Assembly (NCBI RefSeq): GCF_934561735.1
Contig: NZ_CAKTGT010000013.1
Coordinates: 1-36,444 of the forward strand
Length of the DNA: 36,444 nucleotides
Direction: 5' to 3'
From: an uncultured Eubacterium sp.
GTDB taxonomy: Bacteria > Bacillota > Clostridia > Oscillospirales > Acutalibacteraceae
Position numbers and translations under genes: made by a program. The notes under the pieces were generated by a model. The model made no database searches. It had not been told where the DNA came from and saw only the letters and a program-made list of their open reading frames with translations. Shown in pieces: positions 1 to 7,060 of the stretch (position 1 is the stretch's first letter; every line of letters begins with the position of its first letter).

Positions 1-231
1 TTTGATATCATATTTCGAATTTTACATTTTTTATAGGGCTCAAATCATTTTTTTATTTTGACATGGCTTTAAGAATATTTTATAAAAGTTTATAGATTAT
101 ATTAACACAAACTTTCCTAGGGGTGTCTTTTTATTATAACAAAAAGGTAATCGAAACCGCATAAATAAAAGGATTTCACGGTATGATGTACTCTTTGCCG
201 AGAAAAACAGAGAGAATTAAAACAGTGTGAT
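1..231. other. AT-rich intergenic DNA at the left edge
   Basis: I see no open reading frame with a ribosome binding site, no RNA gene and no clear repeat here. The stretch lies downstream of the minus-strand gene that ends at 232 and contains no obvious intrinsic terminator for it. Confidence 0.5.
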
Positions 232-858
232 TTAGTATACTTTTTCTATTCTGACTTGTGACGAAATATCATCCAACAATTTGCGGTCCGGTTCTTCAGC
301 CGAAAGGATATATCCGTGCATGCCGCTGCAAACCAAAACAGATTTAATATTGTCAAAAATTAAATATCCGTTGACGATTTCTCTTGCAAACAAAATACTG
401 ATTTGTTCAAGTTTAAATTTATCAACAATTTGAACAAATTTGCTCTGATTGCTCTTAACAAATTCAAAATCAAAATCCACATCACTGCTGTTGTGAAAAG
501 GAGAGTTTTTGTCAATAGGCGCTAAAAACTCATAATAAACATAAACATTACTTTTTTCAGACAATATATTAATGAGATTTTTAAAAGCTGATTCTGCGGC
601 ATAATACTCTTCTTTGTCAATATCTCCGTCAAGAAACCCCTGAAAGAATATTTCTTTGTATTCTTCTTCGGTTTGATATTTCTCTGCTTCAAAAAAATAA
701 CGAATCAAATCGGGATTATATTCATTTTCTATCTCACAACATTCTGTTGGATTTTGAATGTTAAGATAATCCGAGGAATATATATACTCCGCAATATCAT
801 CTCCGCTAACATTTTTTTCACTGATATTATTCCAAAAAACATCACTTTGACAAAACAC
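232..858 (-). CDS. Hypothetical protein, 208 aa, acidic and soluble
   Basis: I do not recognise this protein. It starts with GTG at 858, chosen because an AGGAG sits at 868-872, nine bases upstream. The product is acidic, rich in Asp, Glu, Tyr and Phe, with no signal peptide and no membrane segment. A central acidic part (about residues 60-90) is followed by a more hydrophobic beta-rich C-terminal half. That composition is common among cytoplasmic immunity proteins of contact-dependent or RHS toxins, and an RHS-like fragment lies 400 bases upstream, but this is inference only. A short hairpin separates it from the next gene on the same strand, so it may have its own transcript. Confidence 0.6.
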   Translation of the reverse strand: MFCQSDVFWNNISEKNVSGDDIAEYIYSSDYLNIQNPTECCEIENEYNPDLIRYFFEAEKYQTEEEYKEIFFQGFLDGDIDKEEYYAAESAFKNLINILSEKSNVYVYYEFLAPIDKNSPFHNSSDVDFDFEFVKSNQSKFVQIVDKFKLEQISILFAREIVNGYLIFDNIKSVLVCSGMHGYILSAEEPDRKLLDDISSQVRIEKVY

Positions 859-896
859 TGCTATCTTCTCCTAACAAATTTGTTTTTTACCAAAAC

Positions 897-910
897 AGGG
901 CTTTTGCCCT
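897..910 (-). terminator. Short GC hairpin between two small genes
   Basis: AGGGC-aaaa-GCCCT forms a five-base-pair hairpin. Read on the minus strand it is followed by GTTTTGG. It lies just downstream of the minus-strand gene at 942-1232 and upstream of the one at 232-858. The stem is short and the T tract is interrupted, so termination may be partial. Confidence 0.4.
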
Positions 911-941
911 AATTATTTAGATAATGTTGAAAAATTTTATA

Positions 942-1232
942 TTAAATGAAAAGAGAATTCTTTTTTGAAAAGTTTTGTGTTTCTTTATCATTTGGTTTTA
1001 GAGTTATTATTTTTATTTCTTCATCATTAATCAAATATTGGTTTAGCCATTCTACGGTCATTGAAAAAATCTGACTTGGTCCTGAGCAATCATCATAGTT
1101 TATTAAACTGTTGTTTGTACCGTCGTTTAGCATATTTATATAATCATTTTTTATTTTTATAAATGAATTTTCTAAACGATTCGGAATTTCAATAATTGCA
1201 TAAGGGTATTGTATTGATATTAATACTTTCAT
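942..1232 (-). CDS. Hypothetical protein, 96 aa, possible orphan immunity-type protein
   Basis: I do not recognise this protein. An in-frame ATG lies four codons upstream at 1244, but its own ATGAGG forms part of the apparent Shine-Dalgarno for the ATG at 1232 (GAGG about seven bases upstream), so I place the start at 1232. The product is soluble, begins with a short beta-strand (MKVLISIQYPYAIIEI) and is rich in Asn, Ile and Asp. It directly follows a fragment resembling an RHS/YD repeat on the same strand. In RHS loci small genes after the toxin tip usually encode immunity proteins, which makes an orphan immunity gene possible but unproven. Confidence 0.55.
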   Translation of the reverse strand: MKVLISIQYPYAIIEIPNRLENSFIKIKNDYINMLNDGTNNSLINYDDCSGPSQIFSMTVEWLNQYLINDEEIKIITLKPNDKETQNFSKKNSLFI

Positions 1233-1240
1233 ATTTTGCC

Positions 1241-1401
1241 TCATAAATAAAATGAATGTGCATTGGTTTTATATTTGTGTACTGTTCCGTCAGTTTGCAA
1301 AAGAATAATGCCGTCTTTGGTGTTCTGATACCCGTTTCATCATAAGTATAACTGTATTTGTTATTTGAGTCAACTACACCTTCAAGATTTCTGTCGGTAT
1401 T
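1241..1401 (-). pseudogene. Eroded fragment resembling an RHS/YD repeat
   Basis: Translated on the minus strand directly after the stop of the flavodoxin stub, this stretch reads NLEGVVDSNN followed by KYSYTYDETGIRT, which matches the YD-repeat consensus of RHS proteins (Y-x-Y-D-x-x-G-x-R-T). The likeness then fades; a second frame reads KDGIILLQTDGTVHKYKT and stops at 1241, suggesting a frameshift. There is no start codon or ribosome binding site of its own. I infer a leftover piece of an RHS gene joined to unrelated sequence by deletion or recombination. Confidence 0.5.
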
Positions 1402-1482
1402 TCAAGTGATTTTTTTATTTATCATATCAACAATGCTCTTTGTATTACCCTGATACGAATAATATACAACTAAAATTTTCAT
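1402..1482 (-). pseudogene. Truncated flavodoxin N-terminus (26 codons)
   Basis: The ATG at 1482 has a GGAGG at 1491-1495, nine bases upstream. The peptide begins MKILVVYYSYQGNTKSI, which matches the first beta-strand and FMN phosphate-binding loop of flavodoxins (consensus VVYxSxxGNTxxxA). It stops at a TGA after 26 codons where a flavodoxin continues for 140-180 residues, and the following sequence resembles an RHS repeat instead. The promoter and ribosome binding site look intact, so a short peptide could still be made. I call it a truncated pseudogene. Confidence 0.65.
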
Positions 1483-1511
1483 AAATACAACCTCCAAAAT
1501 TCATTTTCTTC

Positions 1512-1542
1512 ATTATATAACTTAAAGTTAACTTCAAGTAAA
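1512..1542 (-). promoter_or_regulatory. MerR-type promoter and operator for the flavodoxin stub
   Basis: On the minus strand a -35 of TTTACT (1537-1542) and a -10 of TATAAT (1512-1517) are separated by 19 bases, the over-long spacing typical of MerR-activated promoters. The spacer holds a near-perfect 20-base dyad, ACTTAAAGTT/AACTTCAAGT (1520-1539). This resembles operators with a CTTGnAGTTAACTnnAAG core used by the AdhR/NmlR branch of the MerR family, which often control aldehyde or redox stress genes. No MerR gene is present in this window. Confidence 0.65.
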
Positions 1543-1664
1543 GGATTATTTTACATACTCTTTACGATATTTGATTTTTGGATTTTACAATCAAGTGTTA
1601 TTTTGTAGGTAAAGGAAAATAACAAATCAAAAAACAAAATGCAACAATTTAAGGAGGTAAGATT

Positions 1665-1877
1665 ATGAAAACAAAGAATTATTTAATCATTATGGCGAGT
1701 ATGTTAATCGTGTTTGTTGCAGGATGCTTGGCGGTTGCCGGCACAGTGGGAAAAATCGGAATTGAATGTCTTGTAGGCTACGGACTTTGTTCGATAAGTG
1801 CGGCGGTTGCACTTTGCGCAACAATGACACTGCTTGTAACAAGAAAAGAGGAAAAGAAGTATGAAAGAAAATTTTAA
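1665..1877 (+). CDS. Small two-helix membrane protein, 70 aa
   Basis: The ATG follows AAGGAGG at a good distance. Two hydrophobic stretches (about residues 5-28 and 33-59) predict a helical hairpin in the membrane, followed by a basic tail (RKEEKKYERKF). I do not recognise a family. The last 17 bases overlap the start of the GtrA-like gene at 1861 in another frame, so the two are probably translationally coupled. It is the first gene of the 1665-5678 operon; a role as a small partner of the GtrA-like proteins is inference. I did not find a convincing promoter upstream. Confidence 0.7.
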   Translation: MKTKNYLIIMASMLIVFVAGCLAVAGTVGKIGIECLVGYGLCSISAAVALCATMTLLVTRKEEKKYERKF

Positions 1878-2442
1878 AAGATTTATCGAAAAGCATGCAG
1901 AAATTTGGAAGTTCATCAAATTTACATTTACGGGTGCAAGCACTTCGGTTTTGGAACTCGGAGTGTTTATGTTCCTGCAATATATAGTGTTCAAATCGCT
2001 CAACGAAGCTCCGGTAACAGACAATGCGGTTCTCTCGTTTTTGGGAATTCAATACAAAGGTTATCTTTACTCTTACGCAATTTCGGCAATTATCGGCTAT
2101 GCCGCTGCTTATGTAATGAACAGAAAGCTGACCTTCAAGGCAGATGCCAACCCTGTTATGTCAACAATTATCTATGCGGTTATGGTTGCGTGCACAATAG
2201 CATTTAACACTTGGTTCGGTGCTTTTTTGGGCACGGTAGTTAAAAATCACGGTTGGGACAATGCAATAGTTGAAATGATTACAAAGGTTATTGTAATGAC
2301 CGTTCCGACAATTTGGACATATCCGTTGAACCGCTTTGTAATCCACAGAAAGAAGAAAGAAACACACAATGACAATGAATCCGACAGCAAAAACACAACC
2401 TACCAAAACGAAATCGGAGTTGTGGAAGTTCCTCAAGTTTAA
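1861..2442 (+). CDS. GtrA-like membrane protein, 193 aa
   Basis: This is a GtrA-family protein: four hydrophobic helices within about 165 residues, with the family pattern of an FxxxG-like first helix after a basic start and the signature NRKLTF at the end of helix 2. GtrA proteins are thought to move undecaprenyl-phosphate-linked sugars or other polyprenyl lipids across the membrane. The C-terminal 25 residues are hydrophilic (THNDNESDSKNTTYQNE) and are encoded in DNA that also encodes the start of the next gene in another frame. The following gene carries a close GtrA paralogue: both have YKGYLYSY, IGYxAAY and NRKxTFK at matching places. The substrate cannot be told from sequence. Confidence 0.85.
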   Translation: MKENFKRFIEKHAEIWKFIKFTFTGASTSVLELGVFMFLQYIVFKSLNEAPVTDNAVLSFLGIQYKGYLYSYAISAIIGYAAAYVMNRKLTFKADANPVMSTIIYAVMVACTIAFNTWFGAFLGTVVKNHGWDNAIVEMITKVIVMTVPTIWTYPLNRFVIHRKKKETHNDNESDSKNTTYQNEIGVVEVPQV

Positions 2443-3715
2443 TATTTGCGTAATTGTAACATCGGCGCTTGATATACTCAGCTATATGCTTTTGCTGTAT
2501 GTTGTGTTTAAAAATCAAAACAGCACGCCGCTTCCCGATTCGGCACTTTTGTCGCTTCTCGGAATAAAGTACAAGGGCTATCTGTATTCGTACCTTATTT
2601 CAACATCAATCGGCTACATTGCGGCGTATTTGATAAACAGAAAAATAACATTCAAATCAAATGTAAACCCCTTATACAGTTCTGTCTTATATGCGATGCT
2701 GGCAGTATTCAACATACTTGTCAGCTCGTATTTGGGCGGAATTTTCGGCACATTTATTACAGCACACAATATGTCCTCACCGATTGTAGAAATTATATCA
2801 AAATTCATCATCATAAACATTCCGACAATATGGACTTATCCTTTGGAAAGATATATAATACAAATAAATAAAAAAGAAAGGCAAGTGCAAAAAGTGCCTA
2901 TGATTATAGCTTCCGACCTTGACGGAACATTGCTGAAAAGCAACACCGATATAAGCGAAGAAAATTTGCGTTCTATTGAGCGACTTGCACAAAAGGGAGC
3001 AAAAATTGTTTTGCTTACAGGCAGAACCTTGTATGAAGTGCCCAAAGAATTGCGACTTTGCAAGGGCGTAGAATACATAGTTTTTTCAAACGGTGCGGGA
3101 ATTTATCACAAGCAAAAAGGTATAATTAAATACCGCACAATTTCAAATGAAAAAGCATACAAAATCTATCGAATTCTGTCTGAATACGAAACATTTATTG
3201 AAGTGTACACGGGCGGTGCGCCGTATGTAGACAAAGCAAAGTTTTCGGACAAATCGTTTGAATATTACAAAATCGACAAGGATTTTATTCCCGAGATGTA
3301 CAAAAGCAGGCGAATTTGCAACAACCTTGACAATTTGATTTTTGACCCGGATTACAAAACAGAAATGTTTGATGTTTTCTTCAAAAATCAAGACGAACGC
3401 AAAGCATGCCGGGAAAGATTGCAAAAGGAATTTGATTCTGTTGAAATTACAACCTCGATGACAAACAATCTTGAAATTATGCTAAAGGGCATAAACAAAG
3501 GCTCGGCACTCCGTGAACTGTGCGAAATTGCGGGATACAACATAAAAGATGTTACCGTGGTGGGCGACAGCAAAAACGATTTGACCGCATTTAGTACAGA
3601 AGCAAGGAAGTACGCCGTATCAAATGCGTGCAACGAAATCAAGGCACTTGCCGATAAAATCATTTGTTCAAATGATGAAAACATTATGTGCTATATTGAA
3701 AGGGAAACAATATGA
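2369..3715 (+). CDS. GtrA membrane domain fused to a Cof-type HAD phosphatase, 448 aa
   Basis: Residues about 15-168 form a second four-helix GtrA domain, paralogous to the preceding gene. After a basic linker, residues about 176-445 are a HAD-superfamily hydrolase of the Cof type: motif I DLDGTL with nucleophile Asp183 and acid Asp185, motif II LLTGRT around Thr217, a motif III lysine in the region IMLKGINKGSAL, and motif IV GDSKND near residue 406. The active site should face the cytoplasm. The start overlaps the previous gene by 74 bases; later starts would remove the first transmembrane helix, so the overlap looks real. A lipid- or sugar-phosphate phosphatase coupled to a flippase-like domain is a reasonable inference; the substrate is unknown. 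Confidence 0.85.
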   Translation: MTMNPTAKTQPTKTKSELWKFLKFNICVIVTSALDILSYMLLLYVVFKNQNSTPLPDSALLSLLGIKYKGYLYSYLISTSIGYIAAYLINRKITFKSNVNPLYSSVLYAMLAVFNILVSSYLGGIFGTFITAHNMSSPIVEIISKFIIINIPTIWTYPLERYIIQINKKERQVQKVPMIIASDLDGTLLKSNTDISEENLRSIERLAQKGAKIVLLTGRTLYEVPKELRLCKGVEYIVFSNGAGIYHKQKGIIKYRTISNEKAYKIYRILSEYETFIEVYTGGAPYVDKAKFSDKSFEYYKIDKDFIPEMYKSRRICNNLDNLIFDPDYKTEMFDVFFKNQDERKACRERLQKEFDSVEITTSMTNNLEIMLKGINKGSALRELCEIAGYNIKDVTVVGDSKNDLTAFSTEARKYAVSNACNEIKALADKIICSNDENIMCYIERETI

Positions 3716-4566
3716 GCAATGCCATTCACTTTTTAAATACAGGTTCCTCGGACTGCATAATCATTGAAAGCAACGGACATTTTGCTATGGTTGACGCAGG
3801 CGAAGACACCGAATATCCGGCAAATAAGCCGCACCTCAAATACCCCGGATATGAAGAAATCGTGTGCGATTATCTGCTGAAAAACTGTGCGTCGCCCGAC
3901 GGCACGGTGACCCTTGATTTTGTGCTTGGCACTCACGCACATTCCGACCATATCGGCGGATTTGACACGGTAATTAATCATCCTAAAATCAAGGTTAAAA
4001 AAGCATATTTGAAGCCGTACAAAGCAAAAGATATTTTCATTTACGAGCGGCTCAGCTGGGACAACACCGAGGTTTACGAGCAAATGAAAAACGCTCTTGA
4101 AGAAAACAATGTTGAAATTGTCAAAGAATTTGACGGACTCAAGACCACGCTCGGTGATTTTAAAATTACATTTTTAAACGGCAAATACAAAAAGCACATT
4201 TTCAAATACGGTGAAAATGTCAACAGCGTTGTAACGCTCCTTGAATGTAACGGCTACCGTTGTGTACTTGCAGGTGACCTCAACAACAAGGTGTTTGACG
4301 AATATCGCCTTGCAAAGCAAATCGGCAAAGTTGATATTCTGAAAGTGGGACACCACGGCTACCCGTTTTCTTCAAGCCTAAAGTGGCTGAAAACCCTTGC
4401 ACCAAAATACAGCGTTGTGTGCAATTTTGAAAAGAAAATCTATCCCCATATCAAGCACAAACTTGTTGATGTGATAAAAACAAAGTTGTTTTGCACGGCA
4501 GACCTCAACGGTGTAAAATTTGATTTTGACAACGGGTTAGAACCGACAACGGATATAACAAAATGA
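3712..4566 (+). CDS. MBL-fold metallohydrolase, ComEC-C-terminal-like, 284 aa
   Basis: This is a metallo-beta-lactamase fold hydrolase. The metal-binding motif THAHSDHIGG gives His75, His77, Asp79 and His80; Asp189 in AGDLNN and His214/His215 in VGHHGYPFSSS follow the pattern of the hydrolase domain found at the C-terminus of ComEC and in its stand-alone relatives. There is no signal peptide, so it should act in the cytoplasm. It starts inside the stop of the previous gene (ATGA) and ends the same way at the next, so all three are translationally coupled. ComEC-like MBL proteins are usually nucleases or phosphodiesterases; the neighbours suggest a phosphate-ester substrate. Confidence 0.85.
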   Translation: MSNAIHFLNTGSSDCIIIESNGHFAMVDAGEDTEYPANKPHLKYPGYEEIVCDYLLKNCASPDGTVTLDFVLGTHAHSDHIGGFDTVINHPKIKVKKAYLKPYKAKDIFIYERLSWDNTEVYEQMKNALEENNVEIVKEFDGLKTTLGDFKITFLNGKYKKHIFKYGENVNSVVTLLECNGYRCVLAGDLNNKVFDEYRLAKQIGKVDILKVGHHGYPFSSSLKWLKTLAPKYSVVCNFEKKIYPHIKHKLVDVIKTKLFCTADLNGVKFDFDNGLEPTTDITK

Positions 4567-5678
4567 ATATGAAATTTAACGAAAACGGCAAATTTAAAAT
4601 AATGCAAATAACCGACATTCAGGAAATTCCGAGCGTATCGCCCGATACCGTTAAGCTACTGAATGCCGCAATATCACAGGAAAAGCCCGACCTTGTTGTG
4701 CTGACCGGTGACCAAATAAAAGGCTACGGCACATCATACAAAATCAAAGGCAAAAATGTTTTTGATGCGGTCAGAGATACGCTTGAATTGCTCATAAAGC
4801 CTATTGTTGAAGCAAACATTCCCTATGCCGTAACTTTTGGCAATCACGACCGCCAGGTTGGTATTTCAAACACCGAGCAGTTTGAAAAGATATATAAAAA
4901 GCTCGGCAACTGCATAGGCGAGCAGGCAAGCGGAATCAACGGCGGCGGAACATACAACATTCCTATTATGTCCTCAGACGGAGAAAGAATTGTAAACAAC
5001 ATTTACCTTTTTGATTCCGGCACAGACGCAAAAGGCGGCGGATACGAACCATTTGACACAAGCATAATCAAATGGTATCAAGCCACACGAGATGAACTGA
5101 AAAAAGAAAGCGGCAACTATGTGCCGTCAATAGTTTTTCAGCATATTCCGATGTGTGAATACTACAAGGTTTTGAAGCGTGTCAAAAGCACGGCAAAGGG
5201 TGCAATCAGGGCGTTTAGGACTCACAAAAACGAATATTATGTTCTTGGTGACAGTTGCACAAACGGCGGAATTTTTCTTGAGCCCCCGTCAATACCAAAC
5301 GAGAACACGGGCGAATTTGACGCACTCAATGAACACGGCGATGTTATGGCGGTGTTTGTAGGACACGACCATAAAAACAGCTTTGTGGGAAGATACAAAA
5401 ACATTGACCTCGGTTTTACTCAATCAAGCGGCTTCAACGCTTACGGCAACCGCAAAAAGCGTGGAGTGAGAATAATCGAACTTGACGAAAGCAAGCCGAA
5501 TACCTACAGCACCTACACCCGAACATATGACGAACTTGTAGGTGGCAAGCTCCAAAAACCGTTGTTTGATTTTATATCATCAAAAGCACCCGAAACGGTT
5601 GATGCCGCAATTCCGCTCATCATCAAAACGCTTTGCATAATCGCAATAGTTATATTTGTAATAATACTTATACTGTAA
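4563..5678 (+). CDS. Calcineurin-like metallophosphoesterase with C-terminal membrane anchor, 371 aa
   Basis: Metallophosphoesterase motifs are present in order: QITDIQ (Asp18, with Gln20 where most of the superfamily has His), TGDQ (Asp50), FGNHDR (Asn94, His95, Asp96), FQHIP near residue 193, and VGHDHKN near residue 262. The arrangement resembles the Dcr2/purple-acid-phosphatase-like bacterial phosphoesterases. Residues about 346-370 form one hydrophobic helix, so the enzyme is tail-anchored; no signal peptide is seen, which suggests that the catalytic part stays in the cytoplasm. It overlaps the previous gene by four bases and is the last gene of the operon before the terminator at 5689. 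Confidence 0.85.
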   Translation: MNMKFNENGKFKIMQITDIQEIPSVSPDTVKLLNAAISQEKPDLVVLTGDQIKGYGTSYKIKGKNVFDAVRDTLELLIKPIVEANIPYAVTFGNHDRQVGISNTEQFEKIYKKLGNCIGEQASGINGGGTYNIPIMSSDGERIVNNIYLFDSGTDAKGGGYEPFDTSIIKWYQATRDELKKESGNYVPSIVFQHIPMCEYYKVLKRVKSTAKGAIRAFRTHKNEYYVLGDSCTNGGIFLEPPSIPNENTGEFDALNEHGDVMAVFVGHDHKNSFVGRYKNIDLGFTQSSGFNAYGNRKKRGVRIIELDESKPNTYSTYTRTYDELVGGKLQKPLFDFISSKAPETVDAAIPLIIKTLCIIAIVIFVIILIL

Positions 5679-5688
5679 GAGAATATCA

Positions 5689-5721
5689 AAAACACCGCAA
5701 ACTTTAAGTTTACGGTGTTTT
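5689..5721. terminator. Bidirectional intrinsic terminator
   Basis: AAAACACCG-c-AAACT, loop TTA, AGTTT-a-CGGTGTTTT forms a 14-base-pair stem with one mismatch, ending in Ts on both strands. It lies between the convergent ends of the plus-strand operon (5678) and luxS (5761) and can serve both. Confidence 0.85.
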
Positions 5722-5760
5722 CCCTTATTGCTCGGAACAGGCAAGCCTATTCCCTGTATT

Positions 5761-6276
5761 TTATGAATCGTAAAATGTTTGACCGTGCTCAGTTTGAATA
5801 CGCTCCTCAACAGGATACTCGAATCCCGGATTATCCTTGAGAATATCGGCAAAAAGCCTTGCTTCGTACTTTGCCATATTCAAATCGTGAAGGATATAGT
5901 TGCCGCAGTTTTTCGGATTTGCACCCGGAACCTCGCCCACATAATCCGCACAATATTCAAACGCTCTGATCATCAAAGGCAAAATTTCCTGAGGGGTAGG
6001 ATGACCCTTTACTATTAAATAACAACCCGTGAGGCAACCCATAGGTCCCCAATAAATGATTCTGTCCTTCCATTCCTCGTCATTGCGAAGAAATGTTGCA
6101 ACAATATGCTCGATTGTGTGCATAGCGTTTGGGTGAATTGCCGGCTCTGCGTTTGGCTTTTTCATTCTGATGTCAAATGTTGTGGCAAATTCAGTGCCCA
6201 AGGTGTCAAGCCTTGATTCGTAAATACCTGGCACAATGCGGTTGTGGTCAACCTGAAAGCTTGGAATTAAGTCCAT
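5761..6276 (-). CDS. luxS: S-ribosylhomocysteine lyase LuxS
   Basis: LuxS cleaves S-ribosylhomocysteine to homocysteine and DPD, the precursor of autoinducer 2, as part of the activated methyl cycle. The metal site HTIEH gives His53 and His57, with Cys124 in NPKNCGNY as the third ligand and Cys81 in GPMGCLTG as the catalytic cysteine. The 171-residue length is normal for the family. An AAAGGAGA ribosome binding site lies within the end of rlmA, one base from which luxS starts. It is the last gene of a minus-strand operon that begins at 11312. No methyl-cycle gene (pfs, metK) is adjacent, and being placed after translation genes is not the usual luxS context. Confidence 0.97.
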   Translation of the reverse strand: MDLIPSFQVDHNRIVPGIYESRLDTLGTEFATTFDIRMKKPNAEPAIHPNAMHTIEHIVATFLRNDEEWKDRIIYWGPMGCLTGCYLIVKGHPTPQEILPLMIRAFEYCADYVGEVPGANPKNCGNYILHDLNMAKYEARLFADILKDNPGFEYPVEERIQTEHGQTFYDS

Positions 6277-6277
6277 A

Positions 6278-7060
6278 TTATATCTCCTTTGGTTTATTCT
6301 TTCTGTATTTTAATATTACAAATTCAACAGTCAAATCAATGTCGCCCGATGATTTCAGGCGGCTTTTGTTTTGCTCGCTTGTGCGATAAAAATACGGCGT
6401 CATGGAAAACAGTTCAAACAAATCCTCGCTTGAAATGTGCACCTTTTCGCTCACCTTTTCACGCTCGGCAAGATACAAACAACTGCTGTCGGGTGCTTTT
6501 TCGTCATTTTTGTACGGAACATCATACAAAAGCTCTTTCATCTCAATCAAGTGATTTTCACCCGGAATAACGCTGTACAAATTGCCGTCATCCTTTAAAA
6601 TTCTTGCAAACTCTCTGTCGTTAAACGGAGCGAAAAGATGAACCGCCGTGTCTATGCTTTTGTCATCAATCGGGATTTGCGAAAGATTGGCAACAAAATA
6701 TTTGCCGCTTTTGTTACTCTTTGCGGCAAGGCGAACCATCTCCTTGCTTATGTCAAAGCCGTAAAGTTCACCGTCATATGTATCGTAATATCCCTCACCG
6801 CAACAAATATCAAGAACCGTGCCCTGCATTTTTTTGCCTATGGCATTTTTGAGCACATCATAGTAGCCCTTAGCCAAAAAATTATGCCTTGCGTGTGCGG
6901 ACTCCTTGCTGTCGCCTTTTTTGTCGCCGCTTTTGTTGGTGAGAAGCAGGTTAACATACCCCTCCCTTGAAAAATCAAAGGAGTGGTTGTTAATACATCT
7001 CAGACTGTTGCCGTCAATATTCAGTTTTTCCCTGCATTTTGGGCAAACAATAATACTCAT
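6278..7060 (-). CDS. rlmA: 23S rRNA (guanine-N1)-methyltransferase, RlmA family
   Basis: The N-terminus carries the RlmA zinc finger (Cys6, Cys9, Cys22, His26 in CPKC...RCINNH), followed by FSREGYVNLLL, a hallmark segment of the family, and a Rossmann-fold SAM site VLDICCGEGYY. Members methylate G745 (RlmA-I) or G748 (RlmA-II/TlrB) in the hairpin 35 loop of 23S rRNA; Gram-positive members are usually of the second type, but the sequence alone does not settle this here. The start overlaps the stop of the aminopeptidase gene by one base (TAATG), so translation is coupled. Confidence 0.9.
   Translation of the reverse strand: MSIIVCPKCREKLNIDGNSLRCINNHSFDFSREGYVNLLLTNKSGDKKGDSKESAHARHNFLAKGYYDVLKNAIGKKMQGTVLDICCGEGYYDTYDGELYGFDISKEMVRLAAKSNKSGKYFVANLSQIPIDDKSIDTAVHLFAPFNDREFARILKDDGNLYSVIPGENHLIEMKELLYDVPYKNDEKAPDSSCLYLAEREKVSEKVHISSEDLFELFSMTPYFYRTSEQNKSRLKSSGDIDLTVEFVILKYRKNKPKEI

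Noticed and set aside
673..912. Plus-strand reading frame opposite the 208-residue hypothetical gene
   Set aside because: It is hydrophobic only because it reads the complement of an acidic gene, has no ribosome binding site, and conflicts with the better supported minus-strand gene.
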